A stretch of DNA of 64,000 nucleotides from contig NZ_CP041742.1 in the NCBI RefSeq assembly GCF_007556775.1, forward strand, positions 1,750,001 to 1,814,000. Direction: 5' to 3'. A program made the translations under genes and the position numbers. This stretch comes from Lysobacter lycopersici (GTDB taxonomy: Bacteria; Pseudomonadota; Gammaproteobacteria; Xanthomonadales; Xanthomonadaceae). Positions 46,144 to 56,184 of this stretch are shown here, piece by piece (position 1 is the stretch's first letter; every line of letters begins with the position of its first letter). The notes under the pieces were generated by a model. It searched no databases. It was not told the DNA's origin and saw nothing but the letters and a program-made list of their open reading frames with translations.

Positions 46144-49100
46144 ATGACCAGCACCGCCGAACTCTCCTCGCCGGCTTCGGCGAACACCGACCTCACCCAT
46201 GGCGTGGTCGATCCCGACTACACCCTCGCCGACAAGTACGCGCGTACCTCGGGCCGCATCTACCTGTCCGGCGTGCAGGCGCTGGTGCGGCTGCCGATGA
46301 TGCAGAAGCTGCGCGACGAACGCGCCGGGCTGGACACCGCCGGTTTCGTCAGCGGCTACCGCGGCTCGCCGCTGGGCGGTTTCGACCTGGAGCTGTGGCG
46401 CGCGAAGAAGCAGCTCGAGGCGGCGAAGGTGCGTTTCCAGCCCGGCCTCAACGAGGACCTCGGCGCCACGATGGTCTGGGGCACGCAGCAAGCCGGCCTG
46501 TTCCCGGGCGCGAAGCACGACGGCGTGTTCGGCATGTGGTACGGCAAGGGTCCGGGCGTCGATCGCTGCGGCGACGTGTTCAAGCATGCGAACGCGGCCG
46601 GCACCTCGAAGCACGGCGGCGTGCTCGCGCTCGCGGCCGACGACCACGCATGCCGCAGCTCGACCTTGCCGCACGGCAGCGAGCACGAATTCGTCAGCGC
46701 GATGATGCCGGTGCTGAACCCGGCCGGGGTGCAGGACATCCTCGACATGGGCGTGCTCGGCTGGGCGATGTCGCGTTACACCGGCCGTTGGGTCGGCTTC
46801 AAGACCATCGCCGAAACCGTCGAATCCTCCGCTTCGGTGGAAGTGGATCCGTTCGCGATCGAGATCGCGATGCCAGGCGATTTCGAAATGCCGCCGGGCG
46901 GACTCAATATCCGCTGGCCGGATCCGCCGCTGGACCAGGAAATGCGCCTGCACCGTTACGCGGTGAAGGCGGCGCAGGCCTTCGCGCGCGCGAACAGGCT
47001 CGACCGCGTGGTCATCGATTCGCCGAACGCGCGCCTCGGCATTGCCACCACCGGCAAGTCCTACCTCGATGTGTTGCAGGCGCTGGAAGTGCTGGGCCTG
47101 GACGCAGCCGCCTGCCGCGACCTCGGCATCCGCGTGTACAAGGTCGGCATGACCTGGCCGCTGGAACCGGTCGGCATCGCCAACTTCGCGCGCGGGCTCG
47201 AGGACATCCTCGTCGTCGAGGAGAAGCACGCCTTCATCGAGTCGCAGATGAAGGAACAGTTCTACAACTTCGAAGGCAGGCGTCCGTCCATCGTCGGCAA
47301 GTACGACGAATCCGGCGAATGGATCCTGCCGAGCACGAATGAGTTGACCCCGGCGCGGATCGCGCGCGCCATTGCCGCGCGGTTGTCGCGCTTCCACCAG
47401 AGCGAACAGATCGCCGCGCAGCTGGCCTTCCTCACCGCCAAGGAAGCCGAGCTCGCGCTGCCGCGCGCCAACTTCCCGCGCGTGCCGCATTACTGCTCGG
47501 GTTGCCCGCACAACACCTCGACCGTGGTGCCCGAAGGCTCGCGCGCGCAGGCCGGCATCGGCTGCCACTACATGGTGACGTGGATGAACCGCGACACCGA
47601 CACCTTCACCCACATGGGCGGCGAAGGCGTGACCTGGGCCGGGCAGGCGGCGTTCACCGACACGCCGCACGTGTTCCAGAACCTCGGCGACGGCACCTAT
47701 TTCCACAGTGGTTCGCTGGCGATCCGCCAGGCGATCGCGGCCGGCGTCAACATCACCTACAAGATCCTCTACAACGATGCGGTGGCGATGACCGGCGGCC
47801 AGCCGGTGGACGGCACGCTGACCGTGCCGCAGATCGCGCAGCAGATGCGTTCCGAAGGCGTGCAGGTGATTGCGCTGGTCAGCGACGACATCGGCAAGTG
47901 GAACGATCCGTCGCGCGCTTCTAAAGATGTGTTCCCCGATGGCGTCAGCTTCCACGACCGCCGCGAACTCGATGCGGTGCAGAAGCAGCTGCGCGAGGTG
48001 AAGGGCACCAGCATCCTGATCTACGACCAGACCTGCGCGACCGAGAAGCGCCGCCGGCGCAAGCGCGGCAAGATGGCCGATCCGCAGAAGCGCGTGTTCG
48101 TCAACACGCTGGTCTGCGAAGGCTGCGGCGACTGCGGCAAGAAATCGTTCTGCGTGTCGGTGCTGCCCAAGGACACCGAGTTCGGGCGCAAGCGCGAGAT
48201 CGACCAATCCAACTGCAACAAGGATTATTCCTGCGTCGAAGGCTTCTGCCCCAGCTTCGTCACCGTGCATGGCGGCGCGCCGCGCAAGGGCAAGAAAGCA
48301 TCCGCCGCGGATCGACTCGCGAACCTGCCGGCTCCGACGTTCAAGACCGACCTGTCGCAGCCCTGGAACATCCTGATCACCGGCGTCGGCGGCACCGGCG
48401 TGGTCACCATCGGCGCCTTGCTCGGCATGGCAGGCCATCTCGAAGGCCGTGGTTCGACCGTGCTCGACCAGACCGGCCTCGCGCAAAAGGGTGGCGCGGT
48501 GACCACGCACGTGCGCATCGCGCGCACACCGGACGATATCCACGCGGTACGCGTGGCCGCCGGCGAAGCCGACCTCGTGCTCGGCTGCGACATGGTCGTG
48601 GTCAACGATTATTGGGCACTGTCGAAGATCCGTGCCGGCCGCACGTCCGTCGTCATCAACACCTACGAGGCGATGCCGGGCACGTTCACGACGCGCCCCG
48701 ACCTGGAATTCCCCGCCGCCGACATCGTCGAAGCGGTGCGTGTCGCACTCGGCGATGCCGCGTCATCTTGGCTGCACGAAGTCGACGCGACGAAACTCGC
48801 GACCGCGCTGATGGGCGATGCCATCGCCGCCAACCTGTTCATGCTCGGCCATGCCTGGCAGCAGGGCCTGGTACCAGTGTCGTTCGAGGCGCTGATGCGC
48901 GCGATCGAACTGAACGGCGCCGCGGTGGAGATGAACAAGACCGCGTTCGCCTGGGGCCGGCTCGCCGCGATCGACGCGAACGCGGTGGCCGAAGCCGCCG
49001 GCGCGATCCGCAATGCACCGACGGCCGCCGAAGCCACGCCGCACGAACTGCCGCTGCTCGGCGCGACCGCGAACGAGGCGCACGAATCCGGCCTTTCGCC

Positions 49101-49857
49101 GCAATCGGGATTGCGCGACGAGGACGAACTGCGCCACGTGCCGGCCGCGAACGTCGGCGAAGTGGCGTTCCTGCCGCTGGACGACCTGCGCCTGTCGCGT
49201 TCGCTGGACGAACTCGTCGCGCGCCGCGTCGCCTTCCTCGGCGAATACCAGGATGCGAAGTACGCGAAGCGGTATTCCGACTTCGTGGCGAAGGTGCGCG
49301 CGGCCGAATCTGCGAAAGCGCCGGGTTCGAACGACCTGTCCGAAGCCGTCGCCCGCTATTTCTTCAAGCTAATGGCGTACAAGGACGAATACGAAGTCGC
49401 GCGCCTCTACACCAGCGGCGAGTTCAAACGCCGGCTCGAGCAGCAGTTCGACGGCGATTACAAGCTGCATTTCCACCTCGCGCCACCGCTGCTGGCGAAG
49501 AAGAACGCCAAGGGCGAGCTGGTCAAGCGCGAATACGGCCCGTGGGTGTTCACCGCGTTCAAGCTGCTGGCCAAGCTGCGCGGCCTGCGCGGCACCGCGC
49601 TGGACGTGTTCAGCTACACCGACGAACGCCGCGGCGAACGCGCGCTGATCGGCGACTACGAGAAGACCGTCGGCGGCCTGCTCGACAAGCTCGACTCCGG
49701 CAACATCGCGCTGGCTGCGGAGATCGCCGGCATTCCGGAACAGATCCGCGGCTACGGCCACGTCAAGCACGCGAACCTGCTCGCGGCGAAGGCGCGCGAG
49801 GCGGAACTGCTGGCCGAGTGGAACAACCCGTTGCGCGTGGTGGTGCGCGCGGCCTGA
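46144..49857 (+). CDS. Indolepyruvate ferredoxin oxidoreductase, three-domain fusion
   Basis: A 1237-residue cytoplasmic enzyme that oxidatively decarboxylates aryl or branched-chain 2-oxoacids to acyl-CoA. Order: N-terminal 2-oxoacid domain (residues 1-400, YRGSPLGGFD), TPP-binding domain (HYCSGCPHNTSTVVPEGS; GIGCHYMVTWM), an Fe-S region (CEGCGDCGKKSFC, near 660) and a gamma domain (ITGVGGTGVVTIGALLGMA, about 740-930). The C-terminal 200 residues are a proteobacterial extension. The fusion replaces the separate iorA and iorB of archaea and is common in aerobic Proteobacteria. It has its own promoter region (45982-46143). Confidence 0.93.
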   Translation: MTSTAELSSPASANTDLTHGVVDPDYTLADKYARTSGRIYLSGVQALVRLPMMQKLRDERAGLDTAGFVSGYRGSPLGGFDLELWRAKKQLEAAKVRFQPGLNEDLGATMVWGTQQAGLFPGAKHDGVFGMWYGKGPGVDRCGDVFKHANAAGTSKHGGVLALAADDHACRSSTLPHGSEHEFVSAMMPVLNPAGVQDILDMGVLGWAMSRYTGRWVGFKTIAETVESSASVEVDPFAIEIAMPGDFEMPPGGLNIRWPDPPLDQEMRLHRYAVKAAQAFARANRLDRVVIDSPNARLGIATTGKSYLDVLQALEVLGLDAAACRDLGIRVYKVGMTWPLEPVGIANFARGLEDILVVEEKHAFIESQMKEQFYNFEGRRPSIVGKYDESGEWILPSTNELTPARIARAIAARLSRFHQSEQIAAQLAFLTAKEAELALPRANFPRVPHYCSGCPHNTSTVVPEGSRAQAGIGCHYMVTWMNRDTDTFTHMGGEGVTWAGQAAFTDTPHVFQNLGDGTYFHSGSLAIRQAIAAGVNITYKILYNDAVAMTGGQPVDGTLTVPQIAQQMRSEGVQVIALVSDDIGKWNDPSRASKDVFPDGVSFHDRRELDAVQKQLREVKGTSILIYDQTCATEKRRRRKRGKMADPQKRVFVNTLVCEGCGDCGKKSFCVSVLPKDTEFGRKREIDQSNCNKDYSCVEGFCPSFVTVHGGAPRKGKKASAADRLANLPAPTFKTDLSQPWNILITGVGGTGVVTIGALLGMAGHLEGRGSTVLDQTGLAQKGGAVTTHVRIARTPDDIHAVRVAAGEADLVLGCDMVVVNDYWALSKIRAGRTSVVINTYEAMPGTFTTRPDLEFPAADIVEAVRVALGDAASSWLHEVDATKLATALMGDAIAANLFMLGHAWQQGLVPVSFEALMRAIELNGAAVEMNKTAFAWGRLAAIDANAVAEAAGAIRNAPTAAEATPHELPLLGATANEAHESGLSPQSGLRDEDELRHVPAANVGEVAFLPLDDLRLSRSLDELVARRVAFLGEYQDAKYAKRYSDFVAKVRAAESAKAPGSNDLSEAVARYFFKLMAYKDEYEVARLYTSGEFKRRLEQQFDGDYKLHFHLAPPLLAKKNAKGELVKREYGPWVFTAFKLLAKLRGLRGTALDVFSYTDERRGERALIGDYEKTVGGLLDKLDSGNIALAAEIAGIPEQIRGYGHVKHANLLAAKAREAELLAEWNNPLRVVVRAA

Positions 49858-49863
49858 CTTGTC

Positions 49864-51015
49864 TCAGGCGCGCGCAGCTTGCGGCGACCAGCGCCGCCGC
49901 AACGCGCGTTCGCAGGGAATCGAATACGCGTGCGCCCAGGCCGCGGCCAGGGCCCAGCAGGCGAGCACCACCGGTGGGAACCACCATGCGCCCGAACGCA
50001 CATCGCCGCCCATCGCGCGGAAGAGGCCGACCGCGGCGAACACCACGAACATGTGGCTCAGGTACACCTCGTAACTGAGGCGCCCGAGCGAACGTAGCCA
50101 GCCGAGTCCTCGCAGGCCACGGGCGCCCTCGCGCGAATTCCAGTGCAGGCCCAGCACCAGCGACGCGGCGGACAGCGTGAGCACCAGCATGTAGCCGTTG
50201 CCGACGGCCTTCCACAGCAGGTCGCCGAACACGAACACCGTCGCGAGTCCCGCCGCGCCGAGGAACGCCAGCAGGCGCGCGATGGCCCTCGACGGCGACA
50301 CGCGATTCGCAAATATGGCGGCGAGCACGCCGGTCGCGATCGCCGCCATGCCCGGGAGATAGGCCTTCTCCTGCCAGATCTCGTTGCCGTCCAGCGCCAT
50401 GCGCGTGACCGGCAGCGACAAGGCGAGCGCTGCGAGCGCAACGGCGAGCGCGCGCACGTCGCGCAACAGCAGGCAGGCAAGCGGGAAGCCGAGGTAGAAG
50501 ACTTCCTCGATCGACAGCGACCACAGCACGTCCCAGCCACCCGGCAACCAGCCGGTCTGGCCTTCGTACCAGTTGAGGTACAGGCCGAGCGCGGACAGCA
50601 ACGCACCGCCGAGCGATTGCCCCGCCTTGTCGATGACGTAATTCGGCACGCCAACGAGGTGCAACAGCGACAGCACCGCCAGCAGCAGCAACAGGCAGGG
50701 CAGGATGCGCGCGGCGCGGCGCGCGTAGAACGCGCGCAGGTCGATCGCGGCCAACGAACCCCAGCGCCGCAGGGAATGACCGGCGATCAGGAATCCCGAA
50801 ATCACGAAGAACACGAACACCGCCTCGTAGCCGTTGTAGCCCAGTGCACCGAGCAGGCGCCCGGGCACGACATCCGCCAGCGCGGTTTGCTTCGGCGGAA
50901 TCCGCAGCGCGACGTGATGGATGACGACCAGCAGGATCGACACGCCGCGCAGCGCGTCGATACCCGGATTGCGCGGCCACGTGCCGTCGGCAACCGTCGC
51001 TTCGTTCGCCGGCAT
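49864..51015 (-). CDS. Acyltransferase-3 family membrane protein (OafA/YrhL type)
   Basis: A 383-residue polytopic protein, about ten membrane helices, starting with the family motif GIDALRGVSILLVVIHHV and continuing LIAGHSLRRWG, ARRAARILP and SIEEVFYLGFPLACLL. These proteins add acetyl or other acyl groups to surface polysaccharides, lipid A or antibiotics. No glycan genes adjoin it, so the acceptor is unknown. It converges on the oxidoreductase gene with only 6 bp between stops and lies 4 bp after the stop of M61 copy 1. Confidence 0.9.
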   Translation of the reverse strand: MPANEATVADGTWPRNPGIDALRGVSILLVVIHHVALRIPPKQTALADVVPGRLLGALGYNGYEAVFVFFVISGFLIAGHSLRRWGSLAAIDLRAFYARRAARILPCLLLLLAVLSLLHLVGVPNYVIDKAGQSLGGALLSALGLYLNWYEGQTGWLPGGWDVLWSLSIEEVFYLGFPLACLLLRDVRALAVALAALALSLPVTRMALDGNEIWQEKAYLPGMAAIATGVLAAIFANRVSPSRAIARLLAFLGAAGLATVFVFGDLLWKAVGNGYMLVLTLSAASLVLGLHWNSREGARGLRGLGWLRSLGRLSYEVYLSHMFVVFAAVGLFRAMGGDVRSGAWWFPPVVLACWALAAAWAHAYSIPCERALRRRWSPQAARA

Positions 51016-51019
51016 CGCG

Positions 51020-52909
51020 TCAGCGTCGCGGCGCGAGGATCGCGCCGAGCAGGTCCGGCGCGTTCACATCGCGCACGAGGTGCGGCGCGCGCAGGCCGTC
51101 GCGCCAGTCGATCTTCACCGTGCGGTAGCGTTCGCCCTGGCGAACCAGCAATTCGATCGGTTGCGTTGTCTCTTTCGCCACGGCGATCGCGCGTTGCAGG
51201 CGCTTCGCGTCGTAGTCTTCGCCGTTCACCGCGACCACGATGACGTCGCGCGCGAGCCCGGCCTTGAACGCGGGGCCGTCCCACACCACTTCGCCGATCG
51301 TGCCGCCGTCCCTGTCGATCTTGAGCCCCAGCGAATAGCGGAAATCGTCGACTTCGTCCGCGGTTTCGTTGTCCTCGACCGCGAGGTTGGGGGTCGCGTC
51401 GTAGCCCAGCTTCCAGCCGCCGCGTGCGATGCCGCCGAGCAACGGCTTGTCGCCGTCGAGGCGCTGGCGCAACCAGTCGCGCCAGCCGCCGGGCTGCACC
51501 GCTTCCAGCGTGGCGACGATGTCGTCGAAGCCGTAGGTCGAAACCGTTTCCACGTCCTTCGCGTTGGCGAAGAACCCGCGCGCGAAATCGTCCAGCGAAC
51601 GCTTGCCGTTCGACAGTTCGCGGATGCGCGTGTCGACGTCCAGCCACAGCAAGGCGCCTTCGCTATAGAAGTCGTAGGCGCGCTGCCAGCTTTCCCAGGC
51701 CTGCGGCGCGTCGTTGAATTCGACGATGCCCTCGAACATCGTGTCCTGCAGGCTGCGCCAGTCGTGGCCGCGGCGCTGCGCCTGGGTCGCGGCGAGGTCG
51801 GCGAGCGTTTCGCGGGCCTGTTGCGGCGTCAGCAGGCCGGCGCGCGCGGCGAGCACGATCGACCAGTACTCGGTCTGGCCTTCGTACAGCCACAGCAGCT
51901 CGTTGCGCATCGGCACGTTGTAGTTCGGCGTCCACAGCATCGACGGACGCCGGAACTTGCCGTTCCACGCATGCGCATACTCGTGCGACAGCAGGGTGTT
52001 GTTGCCGAAGGGAGCTTCGCCGAGAAGATAGTCCGGCGGCGTGCCGTTCTCGCTCGACTGCCGGTGTTCGAGGCCGATGCGGCTGAAGGTGTCGGACAGC
52101 GCGAGCAGGAAATCGTAGTGCGCGAACGGACGCGTCCCGAATACCGTGTCGGCCTCGGCGACCAGCGCGCGGTGCGCGGCCAGCACCGTCGGCGAGATGT
52201 CGAGCTGTTCCGGATCGTCGGCGAAGGCGTCGAGGAACACCGGCTGCTTCGCATCGGCGTCCAGCGCGATGCGCTTGTAATTGCGCCCCGCATACACCGG
52301 CGAATCCACCAGCGTGGTGGCCGACACCGACGCGTAATGCAACGTGCCGCCATCGCGAGCGGCGACCTGCAACGCACTCGCCGATTGCCAGGCCTGCGGC
52401 AAGGTCAACGATGGTTCGACCCGGATCCGGTCCGTGTCGACACCGGCGGGATACAGCAACACGCGATGCCATTGCAGGTCGAGCATGTCCGGCGTCATCG
52501 CCACTCGGCCCTGGTCCTTCGCGGTCGGCGACAGGTACTGGAATTCGAGGTCGATCGCGTCGATTCCCTGCGGCACGTCGATGTGGAAGGCGTACATGTC
52601 CACGTCGTCGCGCGTCCACGCGATGCGCGCGCCGTTGCCACGCACGATCAAGCCGGCGAGCTGGTTGATCGGCCCGGTCGGCGAATGGTTGCCGGGGATC
52701 CATTTCGGATACCACAGCGTGAGCGGTCCCGGCCGCACCGGGATGCGTTCGCGCACTTGCTGGATGCGACGTTCGACATCGCTGGCATCGACCTGCAGGG
52801 AAATCGTGCCCGGCCAATCGGCATCGGCCACCGTCGACGGCACTTCCGCTTGCGCCCGCGATCCCGCCGTCGCCAGCAACAGGGCGAACGCCCATGCGAA
52901 CTTCGCCAT
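51020..52909 (-). CDS. M61-family peptidase with PDZ domain, exported (tandem copy 1)
   Basis: A 629-residue periplasmic protein: signal peptide (cleaved near SRAQA), N-terminal beta domain, zinc site HEYAHAWNGKFRRP (HExxH) with the downstream Glu in LLWLYEGQTEYWS, and a C-terminal PDZ (about residues 520-600). M61 peptidases are glycyl-type aminopeptidases. The start at MAKFAWAFALLL opens the signal peptide. It is a tandem paralogue of 52958-54844 and is followed by the acyltransferase gene. Confidence 0.92.
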   Translation of the reverse strand: MAKFAWAFALLLATAGSRAQAEVPSTVADADWPGTISLQVDASDVERRIQQVRERIPVRPGPLTLWYPKWIPGNHSPTGPINQLAGLIVRGNGARIAWTRDDVDMYAFHIDVPQGIDAIDLEFQYLSPTAKDQGRVAMTPDMLDLQWHRVLLYPAGVDTDRIRVEPSLTLPQAWQSASALQVAARDGGTLHYASVSATTLVDSPVYAGRNYKRIALDADAKQPVFLDAFADDPEQLDISPTVLAAHRALVAEADTVFGTRPFAHYDFLLALSDTFSRIGLEHRQSSENGTPPDYLLGEAPFGNNTLLSHEYAHAWNGKFRRPSMLWTPNYNVPMRNELLWLYEGQTEYWSIVLAARAGLLTPQQARETLADLAATQAQRRGHDWRSLQDTMFEGIVEFNDAPQAWESWQRAYDFYSEGALLWLDVDTRIRELSNGKRSLDDFARGFFANAKDVETVSTYGFDDIVATLEAVQPGGWRDWLRQRLDGDKPLLGGIARGGWKLGYDATPNLAVEDNETADEVDDFRYSLGLKIDRDGGTIGEVVWDGPAFKAGLARDVIVVAVNGEDYDAKRLQRAIAVAKETTQPIELLVRQGERYRTVKIDWRDGLRAPHLVRDVNAPDLLGAILAPRR

Positions 52910-52957
52910 CGATGCTCCCCTGCGCGACCACGATGCGCGCATGCTAGCGCGGCGCAG

Positions 52958-54844
52958 TCACTTCCTCGCAGTGAGGATGGGCGTGAGGTAATCCGGCCGG
53001 CCTTCGATCCTTTCCAGTCGCGGATAGCGCAGGCCGCCGTGCCAGTCGATCTCCACCGTGCGGTAGCGGTCGAATTCCTTCACCAGCAATTCGATCGGCG
53101 CCGTGCCGTCCTTCGCCACCTTGATCGCATCGGCCAGCACGTCCTTGTCGTAGGCCTGGCCGTTCACCGCGATCACCTGCGTGCCGCTGCCGAGCCCGGC
53201 GTCGAACGCGGGGCTGTCCCAGCGCACGTCGCCGATGTTGCCGTCCTTGCCGAGCGACAGGCCCAGCGAATAGACGAAGTCCGCGCTGTCGCCGGCATTG
53301 GCCTTGGCGATGTCGCTGGGTTCGTCCTTGTAAACGAGGCGCCAGCCGCTGGCTTCGAGACCGCCGGTCAAACCGGTTTTCCCGTCGAGGCGTTCGCGCA
53401 GGAAGCTCGCCCAGTCATGGGGCAGCACGGCGTTCAAGGCCGCAACCACGTCGGCGAACGCGTAGGTGTCCTGGGTTTTCCATTCGCCATCGTTCACGCC
53501 GAAGAAACCGCGCGCGAAATCGTCCAGCGACTTTCGGTTGCCGGTTTTCGAACGGATCAGCGCGTCGGCTTCGAGCCACATCAGTTCGCCGCCGGAGTAG
53601 TAGTCCTCGCTCATCTGCCAGTTGCGGTAGGCGCGCGGCGCGCGCCTGGCGATGACCGGGTCGTTGGTGGTGTCCTGCAATGCGCGCCACTGCAAGCCGG
53701 GGCGGTTGTCGGCGTAGGTCGCGGCGACCAGCGCCAGCGCATCGCGCGCGGCCGGCAGCGGGCGCATGCCGCTGCGCGCGGCGAGCACGTTGCCCCAGTA
53801 CTGGGTCTGGCCTTCGTACACCCACAACAGGCTGCCCTGCATCGGCACGTTGTAGTTCGGCGTCCACAGGTCGGCGGGGCGGCGGTACTTGCCGTTCCAC
53901 GAATGCGTGTATTCGTGCGCCAGCAGGTCGTCGAAACCGACCTTCTCCTTCCACCCGGTGAAGTAATCGGTATCGGTGCCGTCCTCGCTGCTGCGCTGGT
54001 GTTCGAGGCCGTTGCCGCCCATCTGCTTCGACAGCGAGAACAGGAACTGGTAGTGGTCGTAGTGCTGCGCGCCGAACAGCTTCAACGCCTGCTCGACCAG
54101 TTTCTTGTGAACGGCGATCTGCCCGGGCTTGGCTTCGAGATACTTCGCCGCATCGGCGACGATGCCAAGGCGCACCGGCACCTTGCTCCCGGCCGGGGTC
54201 AGGTCGACCTGCTTCGCGTAACGACCGGCATACACCGGCGAATCGGCGAGGATGTCCAGCGGCACGTCGGCGTAATCGACGGTGTCGCCGCTGCGGCCCT
54301 GTTCGTCCAGCGCGGTGAACGCGGTCCAGCCGGCCGGATAAGTGACATGCGGATCGAACATGATCCGGCTCGCATAGTGTCCGGCGGGATACAGCAGGGT
54401 CGAGATGAATTGCAGGTTGAGCATGTTCGGCGCCATTACCACGCGCCCCTGCGAACCGCCCGTGGGCGTGAGGAACTGGAATCGCGCGGTGATGCTGGAC
54501 ACGCCTTCGGGCACGACGAGGTGGAACGCCGCGACCTCGACCGGATCGCGCTTCCAGTCCAGCTTCGCGCCGTTGGCTTCGAAGGTGATGCCGGCGACGT
54601 GGTCGATCGCGCCGCGCGGCGAATGCCCGCCGGGAATCCACACCGGATACAGCAGGGTCAATTCGCCCGGCTGCACCGGGATGGTTTCCTGCACCCGGAA
54701 GATGCGCTGCGACAGGTCGGTGGCATCGACTTCGAGCCGGATCGTGCCCGGCGCGTACGGCGTGTCCCGTGGCGCGGGGACTTCGGCGTGCAGCGTGCCC
54801 GCGAATGCGAGGGCGAGCAGGGAAAGCGGGATTCGACGATGCAT
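52958..54844 (-). CDS. M61-family peptidase with PDZ domain, exported (tandem copy 2)
   Basis: A 628-residue paralogue of the previous gene. The signal peptide ends near TLHA; zinc site HEYTHSWNGKYRRP and LLWVYEGQTQYWGN are intact and a C-terminal PDZ-like domain (SAFDAGLGSGTQVIAVNG-type segment) follows. The same WTPNYNVPM segment after the zinc site is found in both copies. The copies differ in the middle region (residues about 130-260), which suggests specialisation. The gap between them is 48 bp, consistent with one operon. Confidence 0.92.
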   Translation of the reverse strand: MHRRIPLSLLALAFAGTLHAEVPAPRDTPYAPGTIRLEVDATDLSQRIFRVQETIPVQPGELTLLYPVWIPGGHSPRGAIDHVAGITFEANGAKLDWKRDPVEVAAFHLVVPEGVSSITARFQFLTPTGGSQGRVVMAPNMLNLQFISTLLYPAGHYASRIMFDPHVTYPAGWTAFTALDEQGRSGDTVDYADVPLDILADSPVYAGRYAKQVDLTPAGSKVPVRLGIVADAAKYLEAKPGQIAVHKKLVEQALKLFGAQHYDHYQFLFSLSKQMGGNGLEHQRSSEDGTDTDYFTGWKEKVGFDDLLAHEYTHSWNGKYRRPADLWTPNYNVPMQGSLLWVYEGQTQYWGNVLAARSGMRPLPAARDALALVAATYADNRPGLQWRALQDTTNDPVIARRAPRAYRNWQMSEDYYSGGELMWLEADALIRSKTGNRKSLDDFARGFFGVNDGEWKTQDTYAFADVVAALNAVLPHDWASFLRERLDGKTGLTGGLEASGWRLVYKDEPSDIAKANAGDSADFVYSLGLSLGKDGNIGDVRWDSPAFDAGLGSGTQVIAVNGQAYDKDVLADAIKVAKDGTAPIELLVKEFDRYRTVEIDWHGGLRYPRLERIEGRPDYLTPILTARK

Positions 54845-54953
54845 CGCGAACGCGTCCTCATGGAACCGGGAACGTTCAATCCTCGGCGATCGCGCATGCC
54901 TGCGCCCCTGCCGGAAGCCACGGCGGGTGCGACCGATGCGAGGGCTCCGCCGG

Positions 54954-55751
54954 CTATGGCGCGGCAGTGACGACGCCGCTGCCGCCGAGCACGTGCACGC
55001 TGCGCGCCGCAGCGAGGATCTGGCGCGCATTGCGTCCGTCGCAGGCGAACGAGCGCGCGTTGTGCAGCCATTGCGCATCGTCGGCGTAGGCGAACAGCAG
55101 CTGGCGGTCCTTGAGTTCGTCGATCACCACCCGCGCGACCTGCTGGCGCAGCGCGGGGCAGCCATGGCTGCGACCGATCCGGCCCTGGCGCGCGGCAAGG
55201 TCCGGATCCACGTACCAGGCGCCATGCATGACGATGGCGCGGCTGCGCGCGTTGTCGTTGAAGCCGGGATCGAGCCCGTCCATGCGCAGCGAATAACCGT
55301 TGTCGCCGTCGTAGGTTTCCGCGGTGCGATACAGGCCGAGGCTGGTGGCGTGGCTGCCGTCGTTGTTCGAGAAGCGCGTGGCGAGGTTCTCGCCGCTGCC
55401 CTGCCCGTGCGCCACGTATTCGCGCTGCAGCAGGCGGTTGCCGGCGAGGTCGAACACCCACAGCCGGCGCTGCGTCGATGGCAAGGAATAATCGATCACC
55501 GCGAGCTTCGAAGCTGCGTCGACTTCACGAGCCGCCACCGCGCAGTCGCGCGCGGCCAGCGCCAGCGCCAGCACGCCGGGATCGGCTTCGGGCGCGAGTC
55601 GCTGCAACTGCGCCAGCGTCGCATCCTGCGGTGCGGGGCGCGGCGCGGGCACGGTGGTCGCGCGGGCGATGCTCGGGCGCGGTTGCGGGCCGCTGCAGCC
55701 ACCGACCGCGAGCGCGGCGACCAGCGTGAAGGCGAAATGAAAGGGACGCAT
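54954..55751 (-). CDS. Murein L,D-transpeptidase catalytic-domain-like lipoprotein
   Basis: A 265-residue protein: lipoprotein signal (AVGGC, Cys19), then a YkuD-related domain with VMHGAWYV and GRIGRSHGCPAL, giving the histidine and the catalytic cysteine of L,D-transpeptidases. The family member type (murein L,D-transpeptidase catalytic domain) often has lost part of the normal fold, so activity needs testing. It is upstream of the M61 pair with a 109-bp gap. Confidence 0.85.
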   Translation of the reverse strand: MRPFHFAFTLVAALAVGGCSGPQPRPSIARATTVPAPRPAPQDATLAQLQRLAPEADPGVLALALAARDCAVAAREVDAASKLAVIDYSLPSTQRRLWVFDLAGNRLLQREYVAHGQGSGENLATRFSNNDGSHATSLGLYRTAETYDGDNGYSLRMDGLDPGFNDNARSRAIVMHGAWYVDPDLAARQGRIGRSHGCPALRQQVARVVIDELKDRQLLFAYADDAQWLHNARSFACDGRNARQILAAARSVHVLGGSGVVTAAP

Positions 55752-55866
55752 CGGCCGCAGGATAACGGCCGTTTCCGGCGGAGTCCTGAATGCGACGGGC
55801 CGCGTTCATTCCCCGCGGCACCGGTCGCGGCTAAAGTGCGATCGACGCCGCAGTTCGGGAAACGCC

Positions 55867-56184
55867 ATGAAACGCCCGTTCCTGTTCACCATCGCCACCA
55901 CCGCCCTCCTCGCCACCAGCACCGCCTGCACGCCGATGCCGCCGAAAGCCAACGCCACCACGCCATTTCCACCGCGCGCGATGCGCTGCCAGGCCGATCC
56001 GGGCCAGCAATACATCGGCCAGGTCGCGGGCGAGGAGGTGGTCGCGCAGGCCAAGGCCGCGACCGGCGCGGATTCGGTGCGCGTGCTCAAGCCGGGCATG
56101 GCCGCGACCATGGATTTCCGCGACGATCGCCTGAACCTGCACCTCGATGAGCACGACGTGATCGTGTCGGTGAATTGCGGATGA
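55867..56184 (+). CDS. I78-family peptidase inhibitor, lipoprotein
   Basis: A 105-residue lipoprotein (signal ending STACT) carrying the I78 inhibitor pattern: RCQADPGQQYIGQVAGEEVVAQAKAATG, then RVLKPGMAATMDFRDDRLNLHLDEHDVIVSVNCG with two cysteines likely forming the usual disulfide. The fungal member AFLEI inhibits elastase. Its stop overlaps the next ATG (ATGA), so it is translationally coupled to the lipoprotein-RNase-barstar run. Confidence 0.85.
   Translation: MKRPFLFTIATTALLATSTACTPMPPKANATTPFPPRAMRCQADPGQQYIGQVAGEEVVAQAKAATGADSVRVLKPGMAATMDFRDDRLNLHLDEHDVIVSVNCG

Noticed and set aside
50921-54970. A 1349-codon plus-strand frame opposite the M61 peptidase genes
   Set aside because: Antisense shadow; its repetitive His/Arg/Val pattern mirrors the peptidase codons.
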